Assembly: GCA_028699735.1 (NCBI GenBank)
Contig: JAQVUB010000107.1
Location: 1 to 7,655, forward strand
Reading direction: 5' to 3'
DNA length: 7,655 nt
From: Lentisphaeria bacterium
Lineage (GTDB): Bacteria > Verrucomicrobiota > Lentisphaeria > Oligosphaerales > Oligosphaeraceae
The translations under genes and the position numbers were made by a program. The first letter of the stretch is position 1. Every line of letters starts with the position of its first letter. Of this stretch, positions 1-5,856 are shown piece after piece. The notes under the pieces are model-generated. The model made no database searches. It saw nothing but the letters and a program-made list of their open reading frames with translations, and had not been told where the DNA came from.

Positions 1-18
1 TCGATTCACTGGTCAACG

Positions 19-1371
19 ATGAACTCTCCTAAATGCATATTACAAGTCAGTACTGCGGATTCCGGTGGAGGAGCCGAGGGAACCGCCTGGGAATTATGCC
101 AGTATTTCCGCAGAAAGGGTCTGGATTCTCTTCTGGCGGTCGGTCGGAAATATCGCGATGCCGCTGAAGTCTTCGAAGTGCCACGTTCCCCTGCTGATTT
201 TCTGACCGGTAAAATGCTGCAACGGCTTGCTCGATGCTGCCGTGCCAAGGAACAACCTTTGCCCGCACTGCGCAGACTCGCCCGGATTTTCGAGCGCCTG
301 GCGGATCCGCCGCGGCTAATGGAATGGTGGCAGGGTTTCGAGGAATTTCACTATCCGGGAACTGCCGCAATGCTGGATTCCTGCCCGAAGCACCCGGATA
401 TCATTCATTGTCATAATTTGCACGGATATTATTTCGATCTCGGAATTTTGCCGGAACTCAGCCGGCAGCTACCAGTGGTACTTAATTTGCATGATACCTG
501 GCTGCTGACCGGACACTGCTCCTATTTCTTCAACTGTCAGGCTTGGCTGCAGGGGTGCGGCAACTGCCCCCATCTGGATACCTACCCGGCCTGCAGAAAA
601 GACCGCACACGGGAAAATTGGCTGCGGAAAAAGGATATTTTTGCGCGTTCCCGCCTGTATGTGACCGCTCCCTCCCGCTGGTTGCTGGATCTGGCGCAAA
701 ACTCGATGCTGAAAGCTGACCAGTACCGCCTGATCCCAAACAGTATTGACTGCTCTGTCTTTCGCCCGGGGAACCGCATGCAGGCGAGAAAAAAACTGGG
801 ATTGCCTCTTGACCGCCCCATCGTCCTCTTCTGTGCCGCCGCCAAAACCAGTATCTTCAAGGATCCCGCAACCATGGCGGGATCGATGCTGAGAATAGCC
901 GAACAAAAACCCGATGTGCTTTTTGTCTGTATTGGCAGCAAAGCCCCGCTTCCGGCATTGCGGAGACTGCCCCTGCATTCCGTTCCCTTTCTGCATCAGC
1001 CGTCTTTGCTGGCCGATTATTACCGGGCTGCCGATGTCTTTGTCCATACCGCCAAAGCAGAAACCTTTGGCAAAACGATTACGGAAGCCATGGCCTGCGC
1101 TACTCCGGTTGCCGCCACCAATATCGGCGGTATCCCGGAACAGGTACTGCCCGGAAAAACCGGATTCCTGGCCGCAGCGGAAAATGCCGAAGAAATGGCT
1201 GAGGCTGTCCTGCGCATCCTCAAAATGCCGCCACCGGAAAAAGCATGCATGGATGAAGGGGCTGCCTTGCAGGGAGGAAAATATCCTCTGCATCAGCAGG
1301 GGGATCAGCTGCTCGATTGGTATCAGGAAATAATTGTCCGTGACCGGGCAGAAATCAAGCGTAATATGTAA
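19..1371 (+). CDS. Family 1/4-type glycosyltransferase (WcaC-like), probable surface glycan synthesis
   Basis: This 450-residue protein is a cytoplasmic GT-B fold glycosyltransferase that would move a sugar from a nucleotide donor onto a growing lipopolysaccharide or exopolysaccharide chain. The N-terminal half opens with a glycine-rich acceptor-side loop (SGGGAEGTA, about residues 15-23). It has LHDTW at 157-161, followed by a cysteine cluster (C167, C173, C180, C183, including GCGNCP) typical of the WcaC-like subfamily. The donor half starts near IPNSID (239-244) and carries the E-x7-E signature at E348 and E356 (ETFGKTITE), followed by NIGGIPE. Length is normal for the family. The exact sugar and acceptor cannot be read from sequence. 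Only 18 bases precede the chosen ATG. They show no clear Shine-Dalgarno site, and the frame stays open to the window edge, so a start further upstream is possible. It is the only plus-strand gene here and converges on gmhB. Confidence 0.9.
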   Translation: MNSPKCILQVSTADSGGGAEGTAWELCQYFRRKGLDSLLAVGRKYRDAAEVFEVPRSPADFLTGKMLQRLARCCRAKEQPLPALRRLARIFERLADPPRLMEWWQGFEEFHYPGTAAMLDSCPKHPDIIHCHNLHGYYFDLGILPELSRQLPVVLNLHDTWLLTGHCSYFFNCQAWLQGCGNCPHLDTYPACRKDRTRENWLRKKDIFARSRLYVTAPSRWLLDLAQNSMLKADQYRLIPNSIDCSVFRPGNRMQARKKLGLPLDRPIVLFCAAAKTSIFKDPATMAGSMLRIAEQKPDVLFVCIGSKAPLPALRRLPLHSVPFLHQPSLLADYYRAADVFVHTAKAETFGKTITEAMACATPVAATNIGGIPEQVLPGKTGFLAAAENAEEMAEAVLRILKMPPPEKACMDEGAALQGGKYPLHQQGDQLLDWYQEIIVRDRAEIKRNM

Positions 1372-1384
1372 GAGCGACAGTCCC

Positions 1385-1527
1385 TTTTTTTAACAACGAA
1401 AAAAAACGAACAACCCAAATAAATCTATGGAAAGAACGGCGCAGGCAAGCAGCGTTGACTGCTTGCCTGCGCCGTTCTTTCCATGAATTTTTTTGTGTTT
1501 TTTCGGGTATTTCGTTGTTTAAAAAAA
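1385..1527. repeat. Intergenic palindromic repeat, copy 1 (inner arms plus perfect central hairpin)
   Basis: The element is bounded by TTTTTTTAACAACGAAA on the left and its inverted equivalent on the right. Each arm runs about 45 bases inward to a TCATGG-like end. The arms match the arms of copies 2 and 3, but here the left arm has diverged. The centre is a perfect palindrome, listed separately. The element fills the space between the two convergent genes and its right end directly abuts the gmhB stop codon. The outer inverted repeats seen in copies 2 and 4 are absent. The boundaries were set by eye from the inverted arms. Confidence 0.8.
1427..1484 (+). terminator. Perfect 26-bp hairpin between convergent genes, likely transcription terminator
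   Basis: Bases 1427-1452 pair perfectly with 1459-1484 around the six-base loop CGTTGA. On the plus strand a T-rich tract follows (GAATTTTTTTG), so this has the form of an intrinsic terminator for the glycosyltransferase gene. On the minus strand the following bases are less T-rich, so termination of gmhB is possible but weaker. A perfect 26-bp stem is longer than most intrinsic terminators, and it forms the centre of repeat copy 1. Function as a terminator is inferred from structure and position. Confidence 0.7.
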
Positions 1528-2067
1528 TCAGGCAACTCCAATAAGCGCCAGGCGAGCAGCTTCCAGGAAATTATTGCAGACTCGTGTTGCCAGTGCCGGG
1601 TTGCTTTTACGTTCAGACTTCAGCAGCAATCCTGGTATTCCGAAGTTTTTGGCCAGTTGCATATCACAATCGCTGTCCCCGATCATGCAGGAACGACTGA
1701 GGTCAATACTGAAATCAAGACAGGCCTGTTTGAGCATGCCGGTAGCCGGCTTACGGCAAAGACAGCTGTCCGGTGCGTGAGGACAATAATAAAATCCATC
1801 CAGCTCGATATTCCCTTCCAGAAGCAGCTGTTCCATGCGGACATGCACCGAAGCCAGATCATCATCGCTTAAATACCCCCGGGCAATCCCGGATTGATTG
1901 CTGACCATGATCAGCAAAAAACCCGCTTCCCGCAAAAGCTGCAGGCCCTCAATAACCTCGGCGGGAACCATCACATCCTCCGGATTCTTTAAATACGGCA
2001 CATCCGCAACCAGGGTACCGTCACGATCCAGAAAGGCGGCCGGACGATTGGAAATTTGCATGATCAT
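1528..2067 (-). CDS. gmhB: D-glycero-D-manno-heptose 1,7-bisphosphate 7-phosphatase (HAD family)
   Basis: This 179-residue cytoplasmic HAD phosphatase is expected to remove the 7-phosphate of heptose 1,7-bisphosphate, a step towards ADP-heptose for the LPS inner core. The nucleophile motif DRDGT is at residues 14-18, and SNQSG (56-60) is HAD motif II. GmhB-type zinc ligands are visible as C95, H97, C102 and C104 in CPHAPDSCLCRKP. The acidic motif GDSDCD is at 130-135. Length equals that of the usual GmhB. The frame stays open upstream to a TTG at 2163, but that extension is translated from repeat copy 2 and has no family match. The chosen ATG at 2067 has AGGTGA four bases upstream; an ATG at 2061 is the alternative. 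A related HAD-IIIA histidinol-phosphatase role is possible, but the LPS genes nearby favour heptose metabolism. Confidence 0.9.
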   Translation of the reverse strand: MIMQISNRPAAFLDRDGTLVADVPYLKNPEDVMVPAEVIEGLQLLREAGFLLIMVSNQSGIARGYLSDDDLASVHVRMEQLLLEGNIELDGFYYCPHAPDSCLCRKPATGMLKQACLDFSIDLSRSCMIGDSDCDMQLAKNFGIPGLLLKSERKSNPALATRVCNNFLEAARLALIGVA

Positions 2068-2071
2068 AAAA

Positions 2072-2077
2072 TCACCT
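2072..2077 (-). promoter_or_regulatory. Shine-Dalgarno site of gmhB
   Basis: AGGTGA on the minus strand lies 4 bases before the ATG at 2067 and 10 bases before the ATG at 2061. It supports a start here rather than at the TTG inside the repeat. Confidence 0.55.
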
Positions 2078-2115
2078 GTTTCAGAGAGAAAAACAAAGCA
2101 ACGAATTTGCAAGAA

Positions 2116-2310
2116 GGGTAATGGGTCAGTGAAACCGGTAACGAGGAAATCCTTTTTGAACAACGAAAAGCACTAAAAGACCCGAAAAAATTTCATGGAA
2201 GCGGCTTTGACTGCGAGAATGCGTCGTACTTCCCATGAAATTTTTTCGAGTCATTTTGTATCTTTTGTTGTAAAAAAATCCCTGTCACCTGGCTTTACAG
2301 ACGTATTCCC
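2116..2310. repeat. Intergenic palindromic repeat, copy 2 (full form with outer and inner inverted repeats)
   Basis: This is the most complete copy. The outer inverted repeat pairs 2116-2145 (GGGTAATGGGTCAGTGAAAC at its start) with 2283-2310, imperfectly. Inside it the inner arms run from 2153 to TTTCATGG at 2191-2198 and from CCATGAAA at 2233 to about 2278. The inner parts of these arms, around CGAAAAAATTTCATGG, form a strong stem. The centre, about 2199-2231, is not palindromic but holds a 24-base stretch similar to the centre of copy 1. The element takes up most of the 289-base gap between coaC and gmhB; nothing else is recognisable in 2311-2356 or 2078-2115. The stem may act as a terminator after coaC. 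Confidence 0.8.
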
Positions 2311-2356
2311 GTTGGAACTACACAAGACTGAACCCTTACCAAGAACGCCAGACTGT

Positions 2357-2902
2357 TCAGGAAAAATACGAACGGACTACCGTAAAAATTTCCTCGACTG
2401 GTGCCATACGGCCGCGCCCGCCTGGGCCGCAGGCGACGTTTCCTGTATCCGGCCCGATAAAAATCACGCCGCGATCCTGCAGGATACGGCAGTTTTCCTG
2501 GGTGGCGGGATGCTTCCACATGCGCGGATTCATGGCAGGGGCAACCAGAACCGGGCCGGTATGCGACAAGTAAAAGGTCGACAAGGCATCATCGGCAATC
2601 CCCTGCGCCATTTTAGCGAGAATATTGGCAGTAGCGGGTGCAATCAGCAGAACTTTACAGCGATCCGACAACTCGATATGACCCGGGCGCCAATCCGGAA
2701 TTGTCCAAAGATCCGTAATCACCGGCATCTGCGACAGCGTGAAAAAAGTCTGGGCGCAAACCAGTTTCTGCGCGTTGGCAGTCATCAACACCTGCACCGC
2801 AATGCCGGACTGCCGGAATTTGCTGGTCAAATCCGCCGCCTTGTACGCGGCAATCGATCCAGTGACCCCGAGTGCAAGAACATGGTGCTCATTTTCACTC
2901 AT
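2357..2902 (-). CDS. coaC: Phosphopantothenoylcysteine decarboxylase, stand-alone CoaC-type flavoprotein
   Basis: This 181-residue FMN-dependent enzyme should decarboxylate 4'-phosphopantothenoylcysteine to 4'-phosphopantetheine in coenzyme A synthesis. The flavin-binding start GVTGSIAAYKAADL is at residues 12-25 and APATANILAKMAQG is at 88-101. The active-site residues fall at H75 (HIELS), N125 (PAMNPRMW) and C158 (ACGPGGRGRM). These are the same positions recalled for the decarboxylase domain of E. coli Dfp (CoaBC), which supports the start at 2902. AAGGAG lies seven bases upstream of that start. An in-frame extension to 2944 lies within gmk and is unlikely. Unlike the common bifunctional CoaBC, it stops right after the CoaC domain, and no CoaB domain follows in any frame. 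It overlaps the 3' end of gmk by 8 bases, so the two are probably translationally coupled. Confidence 0.92.
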   Translation of the reverse strand: MSENEHHVLALGVTGSIAAYKAADLTSKFRQSGIAVQVLMTANAQKLVCAQTFFTLSQMPVITDLWTIPDWRPGHIELSDRCKVLLIAPATANILAKMAQGIADDALSTFYLSHTGPVLVAPAMNPRMWKHPATQENCRILQDRGVIFIGPDTGNVACGPGGRGRMAPVEEIFTVVRSYFS

Positions 2903-3545
2903 TCCAGAACTCCTTCCCCTGGATACAACTGCGGCAACGTGCACCCTGCATGATGGCCCAAAGCTGCCGGGCTGTCTTCTCCTCTTCCTCTTCCTGATTG
3001 ATCAGGACATAATCATATTCACGCCAATGTTGCAACTCCCGCCGGGCATGCTCCAGGCGCCGGCTGATCTCCGCAGCGTCTTCTGTGTTTCGCCCGCGGA
3101 GGCGCTGTTCGAGCTGTGCAAAAGAAGGAGGCAGCAAAAAAACGCTGATAAAGCGTGCAGCAAGCGCCTGCCCATGCAAGTTTCTGAGAATCTGCCGGGC
3201 CCCCTGCACATCAATATCCAGAATCACATCGCGACCGGCATCCAGATGCGGCGTCACCTCGCTGCGCAAAGTCCCGTAACTGTGCTGATGAATCTGCGCA
3301 TGTTCGAGAAATTCGCCAGCCTCATTGCGTCGCTGGAATTCTTCCGGACTCAGATAATGGTAATGAATTCCAGCCTGTTCGCCAGGCCGAGGGGATCGGG
3401 TCGTGCAGGAAACCGAAAAATGGATATTGTCTGACAAGGCATAGAGATGCTGACAGATCGTAGTTTTCCCGACTCCGCTGGGTCCTGAAAAGATAACGGC
3501 AATGGCTGGGTAAGTTGAATTCATAAAAAATTTCTGATTGGTCAT
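2895..3545 (-). CDS. gmk: Guanylate kinase
   Basis: This cytoplasmic kinase transfers phosphate from ATP to GMP, giving GDP for nucleotide synthesis. The P-loop GPSGVGKT is at residues 21-28. The GMP-binding part follows, with SVSCTTRSPRPGE (44-56), HYHYLSPEEF (61-70), GEFLEHA (77-83) and YGT (90-92). DIDVQGARQI at 110-119 and the lid region RGRNTEDAAEISRRL at 150-164 complete the family pattern. At 216 residues it is slightly longer than typical. A second ATG at 3524 would give 209 residues and a more usual N-terminus. Neither start has a clear Shine-Dalgarno site, and repeat copy 3 begins about 14 bases upstream. A run of five glutamates (185-189) and a CRSC tail are minor oddities. It leads into coaC with an 8-base overlap. 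In many bacteria rpoZ lies between gmk and coaBC, but here it does not. Confidence 0.95.
   Translation of the reverse strand: MTNQKFFMNSTYPAIAVIFSGPSGVGKTTICQHLYALSDNIHFSVSCTTRSPRPGEQAGIHYHYLSPEEFQRRNEAGEFLEHAQIHQHSYGTLRSEVTPHLDAGRDVILDIDVQGARQILRNLHGQALAARFISVFLLPPSFAQLEQRLRGRNTEDAAEISRRLEHARRELQHWREYDYVLINQEEEEEKTARQLWAIMQGARCRSCIQGKEFWNE
2910..2915 (-). promoter_or_regulatory. Shine-Dalgarno site of coaC inside the gmk 3' end
   Basis: AAGGAG on the minus strand sits 7 bases before the ATG at 2902, within the last codons of gmk. It decides the coaC start over the longer in-frame option at 2944. Confidence 0.75.
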
Positions 3546-3558
3546 GCTTCAATGAAAC

Positions 3559-3683
3559 TTTTTTTAACAACGAAAGACACTAACGACCCAAAAAAATTTC
3601 ATGGGACGAACAACGCATTTCCGCAAACAAGACCCCTTCCCATGAAATTTTTTCGGGTCGTTTCGTGCTTTTCGTTGTTAAAA
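3559..3683. repeat. Intergenic palindromic repeat, copy 3 (inner arms only)
   Basis: The left arm starts with TTTTTTTAACAACGAAA and ends in TTTCATGGGA near 3607. The right arm starts with TCCCATGAAA near 3638 and ends in CGTTGTTAAAA. The inner parts pair almost perfectly around CGACCC, the A-tract and TTTCATGGGA. The centre, about 31 bases, is unrelated to the other copies. Reversed, the right arm (3640-3679) matches the left arm of copy 2 (2159-2198) at 38 of 40 positions by eye. The element fills most of the 147 bases between gmk and the ligase gene and ends 9 bases short of the ligase stop codon. The stem with its flanking A and T tracts could act as a terminator in either direction. Confidence 0.8.
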
Positions 3684-3692
3684 TTCAAGGGG

Positions 3693-5717
3693 TCATCCGC
3701 CAATAAACAGAACGGGTTCCCGATTCCGGGTTTGCAGCCCGGCCTGGTTCAACAAATCGAAAATGGCGGATGGTAATTGAGACTCGCTTTTGCTTTCCGG
3801 ACTCAGATGAACGATAATCCGTTGTCCTTCTTTCTGCAAACGGCTTTCCAGATTGAGCAGGCGGTCAAGACTGTTCAGACGCAGGGGCAAGGGCAACGAA
3901 AGAAAATCCGGCATCCCCTGCAAACGCAGAATCCCCTGCAATGGAAACAGCCGGGGATTGTATGGATACCAGAGCTCAGCAGCCTCGAGCGAAGCCTCCG
4001 CCTCCTGTAAATGCCCCGTCAGCAATTGAACTTTTGCCAGACGGCACCAGGACGAAGACCGGTGCGGCGTGCGCCGAACCAGCTCCCGGTTCGCAGCCAG
4101 AGCCTGCGCAAAATCCCGGCTGTGCAAAGCAAAATCCCCGCGAATACGACAGGGCGTCGGCGAAAAATGCAAGCGTTCCTCAAGCGCCTGCAAACGCCGC
4201 AACACATCAGCCGCAGAAACATTCTTTTCTGAGACCAGCCTCTGCAACTCTCTCTCTGCCGGGAGAGTCCGCAAAGGCCAGATGACCAGCAGCGCTGCGG
4301 CCAGCCCTCCCAGGCGCAAGACAAGCCCCGTCTTTGCTGCAGGAGGGGCGTCAGTGGTTGTCGATCGGGGTTGCTGGCGGAAAGCCCACAATCCGGTAAA
4401 AGCTAACAGTAAACTGGTGCCGGGGATGGTATCATTGAACTGGAACTGCGCATGCACCAGCCAGGCACACCATCCGCAGCAGACCGCCATGAACAGCCTG
4501 TCGTCCGCCGTGCGATGCTTCCTCCATAACCCGAAAACCAGGGCAAAGGGAAAAAGAATCCGCAAAAGCGCGGTCAGCAGCCCTGGAATTCCACATTGCC
4601 CGAGCAGAGCAAACAACAGCGAATGGGGATCGCGCGCTTCCTCGCTCAGCGCAGGCTTCAAGCGCATGTGCCAGGGAAAAAATTCGCCAAGGCCGGCACC
4701 AGTCAGCGGATACTGCTGAAAAATCTTCAGCGAAGTCTGATAATACTGCAGACGTACCGAAGCCGACAACAAATCCCGGTTGGTGGCATAGGTGACGGCC
4801 AGCACACAGGCGATTCCCAATGACGCTCCCAGGGTCAGCAAGGCGATACGCCAGCGCAGCTGCAAAGGACACAACCAGATCAAAACACAGACGCCTGCGG
4901 CAAAGCCGACCAGGGCGCCCCGGCTGCCACTGAAAACCAATGCGCCGAGAAAGAGGATGCTTCCGCATCCGAGGAAGATCCCTTGTGTCAGGCGTTGCGG
5001 TTCGATGCGCCTGGCCCAGTTACGCAGAGCAATCAACAGCAGCGGGCAAGTCAGCAGAAGATGCCCTGCGTAGATATTAGGATCGACAAAGGTGCCATAG
5101 GAACGGGTCTGCAACAGCTTTTCCTGAATCTGACGGCTGAGAGGCTGCCCGGTTTCCAGTGCGTTCTGCTCCATCATCCGGCGGTTTGCCTCCAACCCGC
5201 CAAAATGCTGCCTCCAACCATGCAGGCAACAGATCAGGCTGGCCGCAGCAATGCAGTTCAGCAGCCCAGGCAAAAGGCGTTCATCGGAGTCCTGCACCCA
5301 GTATACCGCCAATGCCATGCAGAAGATGCCCCAGAAATGCCAAAACCAGTTCAGGGCGTAGCCCCATTCGGTGGTCTGAATGAACCCGGCCAGGCTGGCG
5401 ACGATCATCAGCAGGCTCAGCCCCGGGATGACTATCTGCTTGGAGAACCTCGGCGGCGGGTGAATCAGGCAGGCCAGAAGCAAGGCGATCCCAGCCAGGA
5501 TGCCCGGCAGCATACTCGGCCAGCAGGTAAAAATGAGCCATTCCATCAGACTCAAGGGAAAATCCGGCTGCTCCCCCCCCCCGGCAAAAGTGCCAAATTT
5601 GAACGGCAGCAAAAAAACAAATCCATACAAATACCAGCGCAACAGGGTTGCGCACAGTACACGGATACCTTCCCTTGCTGCCGCGGAGGATTGAGTTGTC
5701 GAAGAAACTTTTTTCAT
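3693..5717 (-). CDS. O-antigen ligase/polymerase-type membrane protein (Wzy_C) with C-terminal TPR-like region
   Basis: This 674-residue inner-membrane protein has about 12 hydrophobic segments between residues 20 and 482. It carries the Wzy_C/O-antigen ligase pattern: GTFVDPNIYAGHL (208-220), SGSRGA (263-268), PLTGAGLGEFFP (337-348) and DPHSLLFALLGQCGIPGLL (363-381). Such proteins attach O-antigen to lipid A-core, or polymerise or transfer other undecaprenyl-linked glycans, on the periplasmic side. Sequence alone does not separate these roles. After the last membrane segment, residues about 485-674 look soluble, with helical TPR-like repeats around 520-590. The frame is open to a GTG at 5831, but those residues come from repeat copy 4. 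The ATG at 5717 (MKKVSS) is preferred although its Shine-Dalgarno site is weak. Codons 46-49 contain a run of ten G residues, a possible slippage site. Confidence 0.88.
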   Translation of the reverse strand: MKKVSSTTQSSAAAREGIRVLCATLLRWYLYGFVFLLPFKFGTFAGGGEQPDFPLSLMEWLIFTCWPSMLPGILAGIALLLACLIHPPPRFSKQIVIPGLSLLMIVASLAGFIQTTEWGYALNWFWHFWGIFCMALAVYWVQDSDERLLPGLLNCIAAASLICCLHGWRQHFGGLEANRRMMEQNALETGQPLSRQIQEKLLQTRSYGTFVDPNIYAGHLLLTCPLLLIALRNWARRIEPQRLTQGIFLGCGSILFLGALVFSGSRGALVGFAAGVCVLIWLCPLQLRWRIALLTLGASLGIACVLAVTYATNRDLLSASVRLQYYQTSLKIFQQYPLTGAGLGEFFPWHMRLKPALSEEARDPHSLLFALLGQCGIPGLLTALLRILFPFALVFGLWRKHRTADDRLFMAVCCGWCAWLVHAQFQFNDTIPGTSLLLAFTGLWAFRQQPRSTTTDAPPAAKTGLVLRLGGLAAALLVIWPLRTLPAERELQRLVSEKNVSAADVLRRLQALEERLHFSPTPCRIRGDFALHSRDFAQALAANRELVRRTPHRSSSWCRLAKVQLLTGHLQEAEASLEAAELWYPYNPRLFPLQGILRLQGMPDFLSLPLPLRLNSLDRLLNLESRLQKEGQRIIVHLSPESKSESQLPSAIFDLLNQAGLQTRNREPVLFIGG
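5573..5582. repeat. Homopolymer C10 (G10 on the ligase coding strand)
   Basis: Ten consecutive C residues on the plus strand encode GGG plus the first base of a glutamate codon at residues 46-49 of the ligase. The tract is intact and in frame in this sequence. Runs of this length are prone to slipped-strand change. One added G would put translation into a frame that stops at 5281, giving about 145 residues. Whether it really varies cannot be told from one sequence. Confidence 0.95.
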
Positions 5718-5746
5718 CAGGCGAAAACAGGGATCAGTCGATGTCA

Positions 5747-5856
5747 GGTAATACGTCAGGGAAGCTTGGTAATGCGTCAAGTAAAACTGGTAACGGAGGA
5801 ATTCTTTTTGAACAACGAAAAGCACTTTCACCCAGTTTCACAGACGTCTTACGATG
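5747..5856. repeat. Intergenic palindromic repeat, copy 4 (outer repeats with collapsed centre; 21-base tandem units)
   Basis: Two 21-base units, 5747-5767 and 5768-5788, both begin GGTAAT(A/G)CGTCA and agree at about 15 of 21 positions. A partial third unit follows. Then come TTTTTGAACAACGAAAAGCAC, as in copy 2, and directly after it the right outer repeat (5826-5853, CCCAGTTTCACAGACG). That right repeat pairs with the left one and matches 2283-2310 of copy 2. The remaining inner arm and the central hairpin present in copy 2 are missing. The right edge touches the stop codon of the PHP gene. Confidence 0.75.

Noticed and set aside
469..1293. Minus-strand open frame of 274 codons opposite the glycosyltransferase gene
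   Set aside because: It is a shadow of a well-supported glycosyltransferase, and the translation shows no family motif.
2078..2115. Promoter for gmhB (TTGCAA as a -35 box)
   Set aside because: No acceptable -10 box lies at the right distance, so I do not report it.
2295..2519. Possible remnant of a CoaB domain after coaC
   Set aside because: The minus-strand frame here overlaps coaC in another phase and shows none of the CoaB nucleotide-binding motifs.
2195..2953. Plus-strand open frame of 252 codons opposite coaC
   Set aside because: It lies antisense to the clear CoaC protein, starts inside repeat copy 2, and has no recognisable family features.
3559..3683. Integron attC-like site, because of TTTAAC ... 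GTTAAA ends on an imperfect palindrome
   Set aside because: The ends do not meet the RYYYAAC/GTTRRRY rule, no integrase is present, and the flanking genes are housekeeping and lipopolysaccharide genes rather than cassettes.
5747..5800. Short CRISPR-like array from the 21-base units
   Set aside because: The units are adjacent without spacers, degenerate, only two to three in number, and no cas gene is present.
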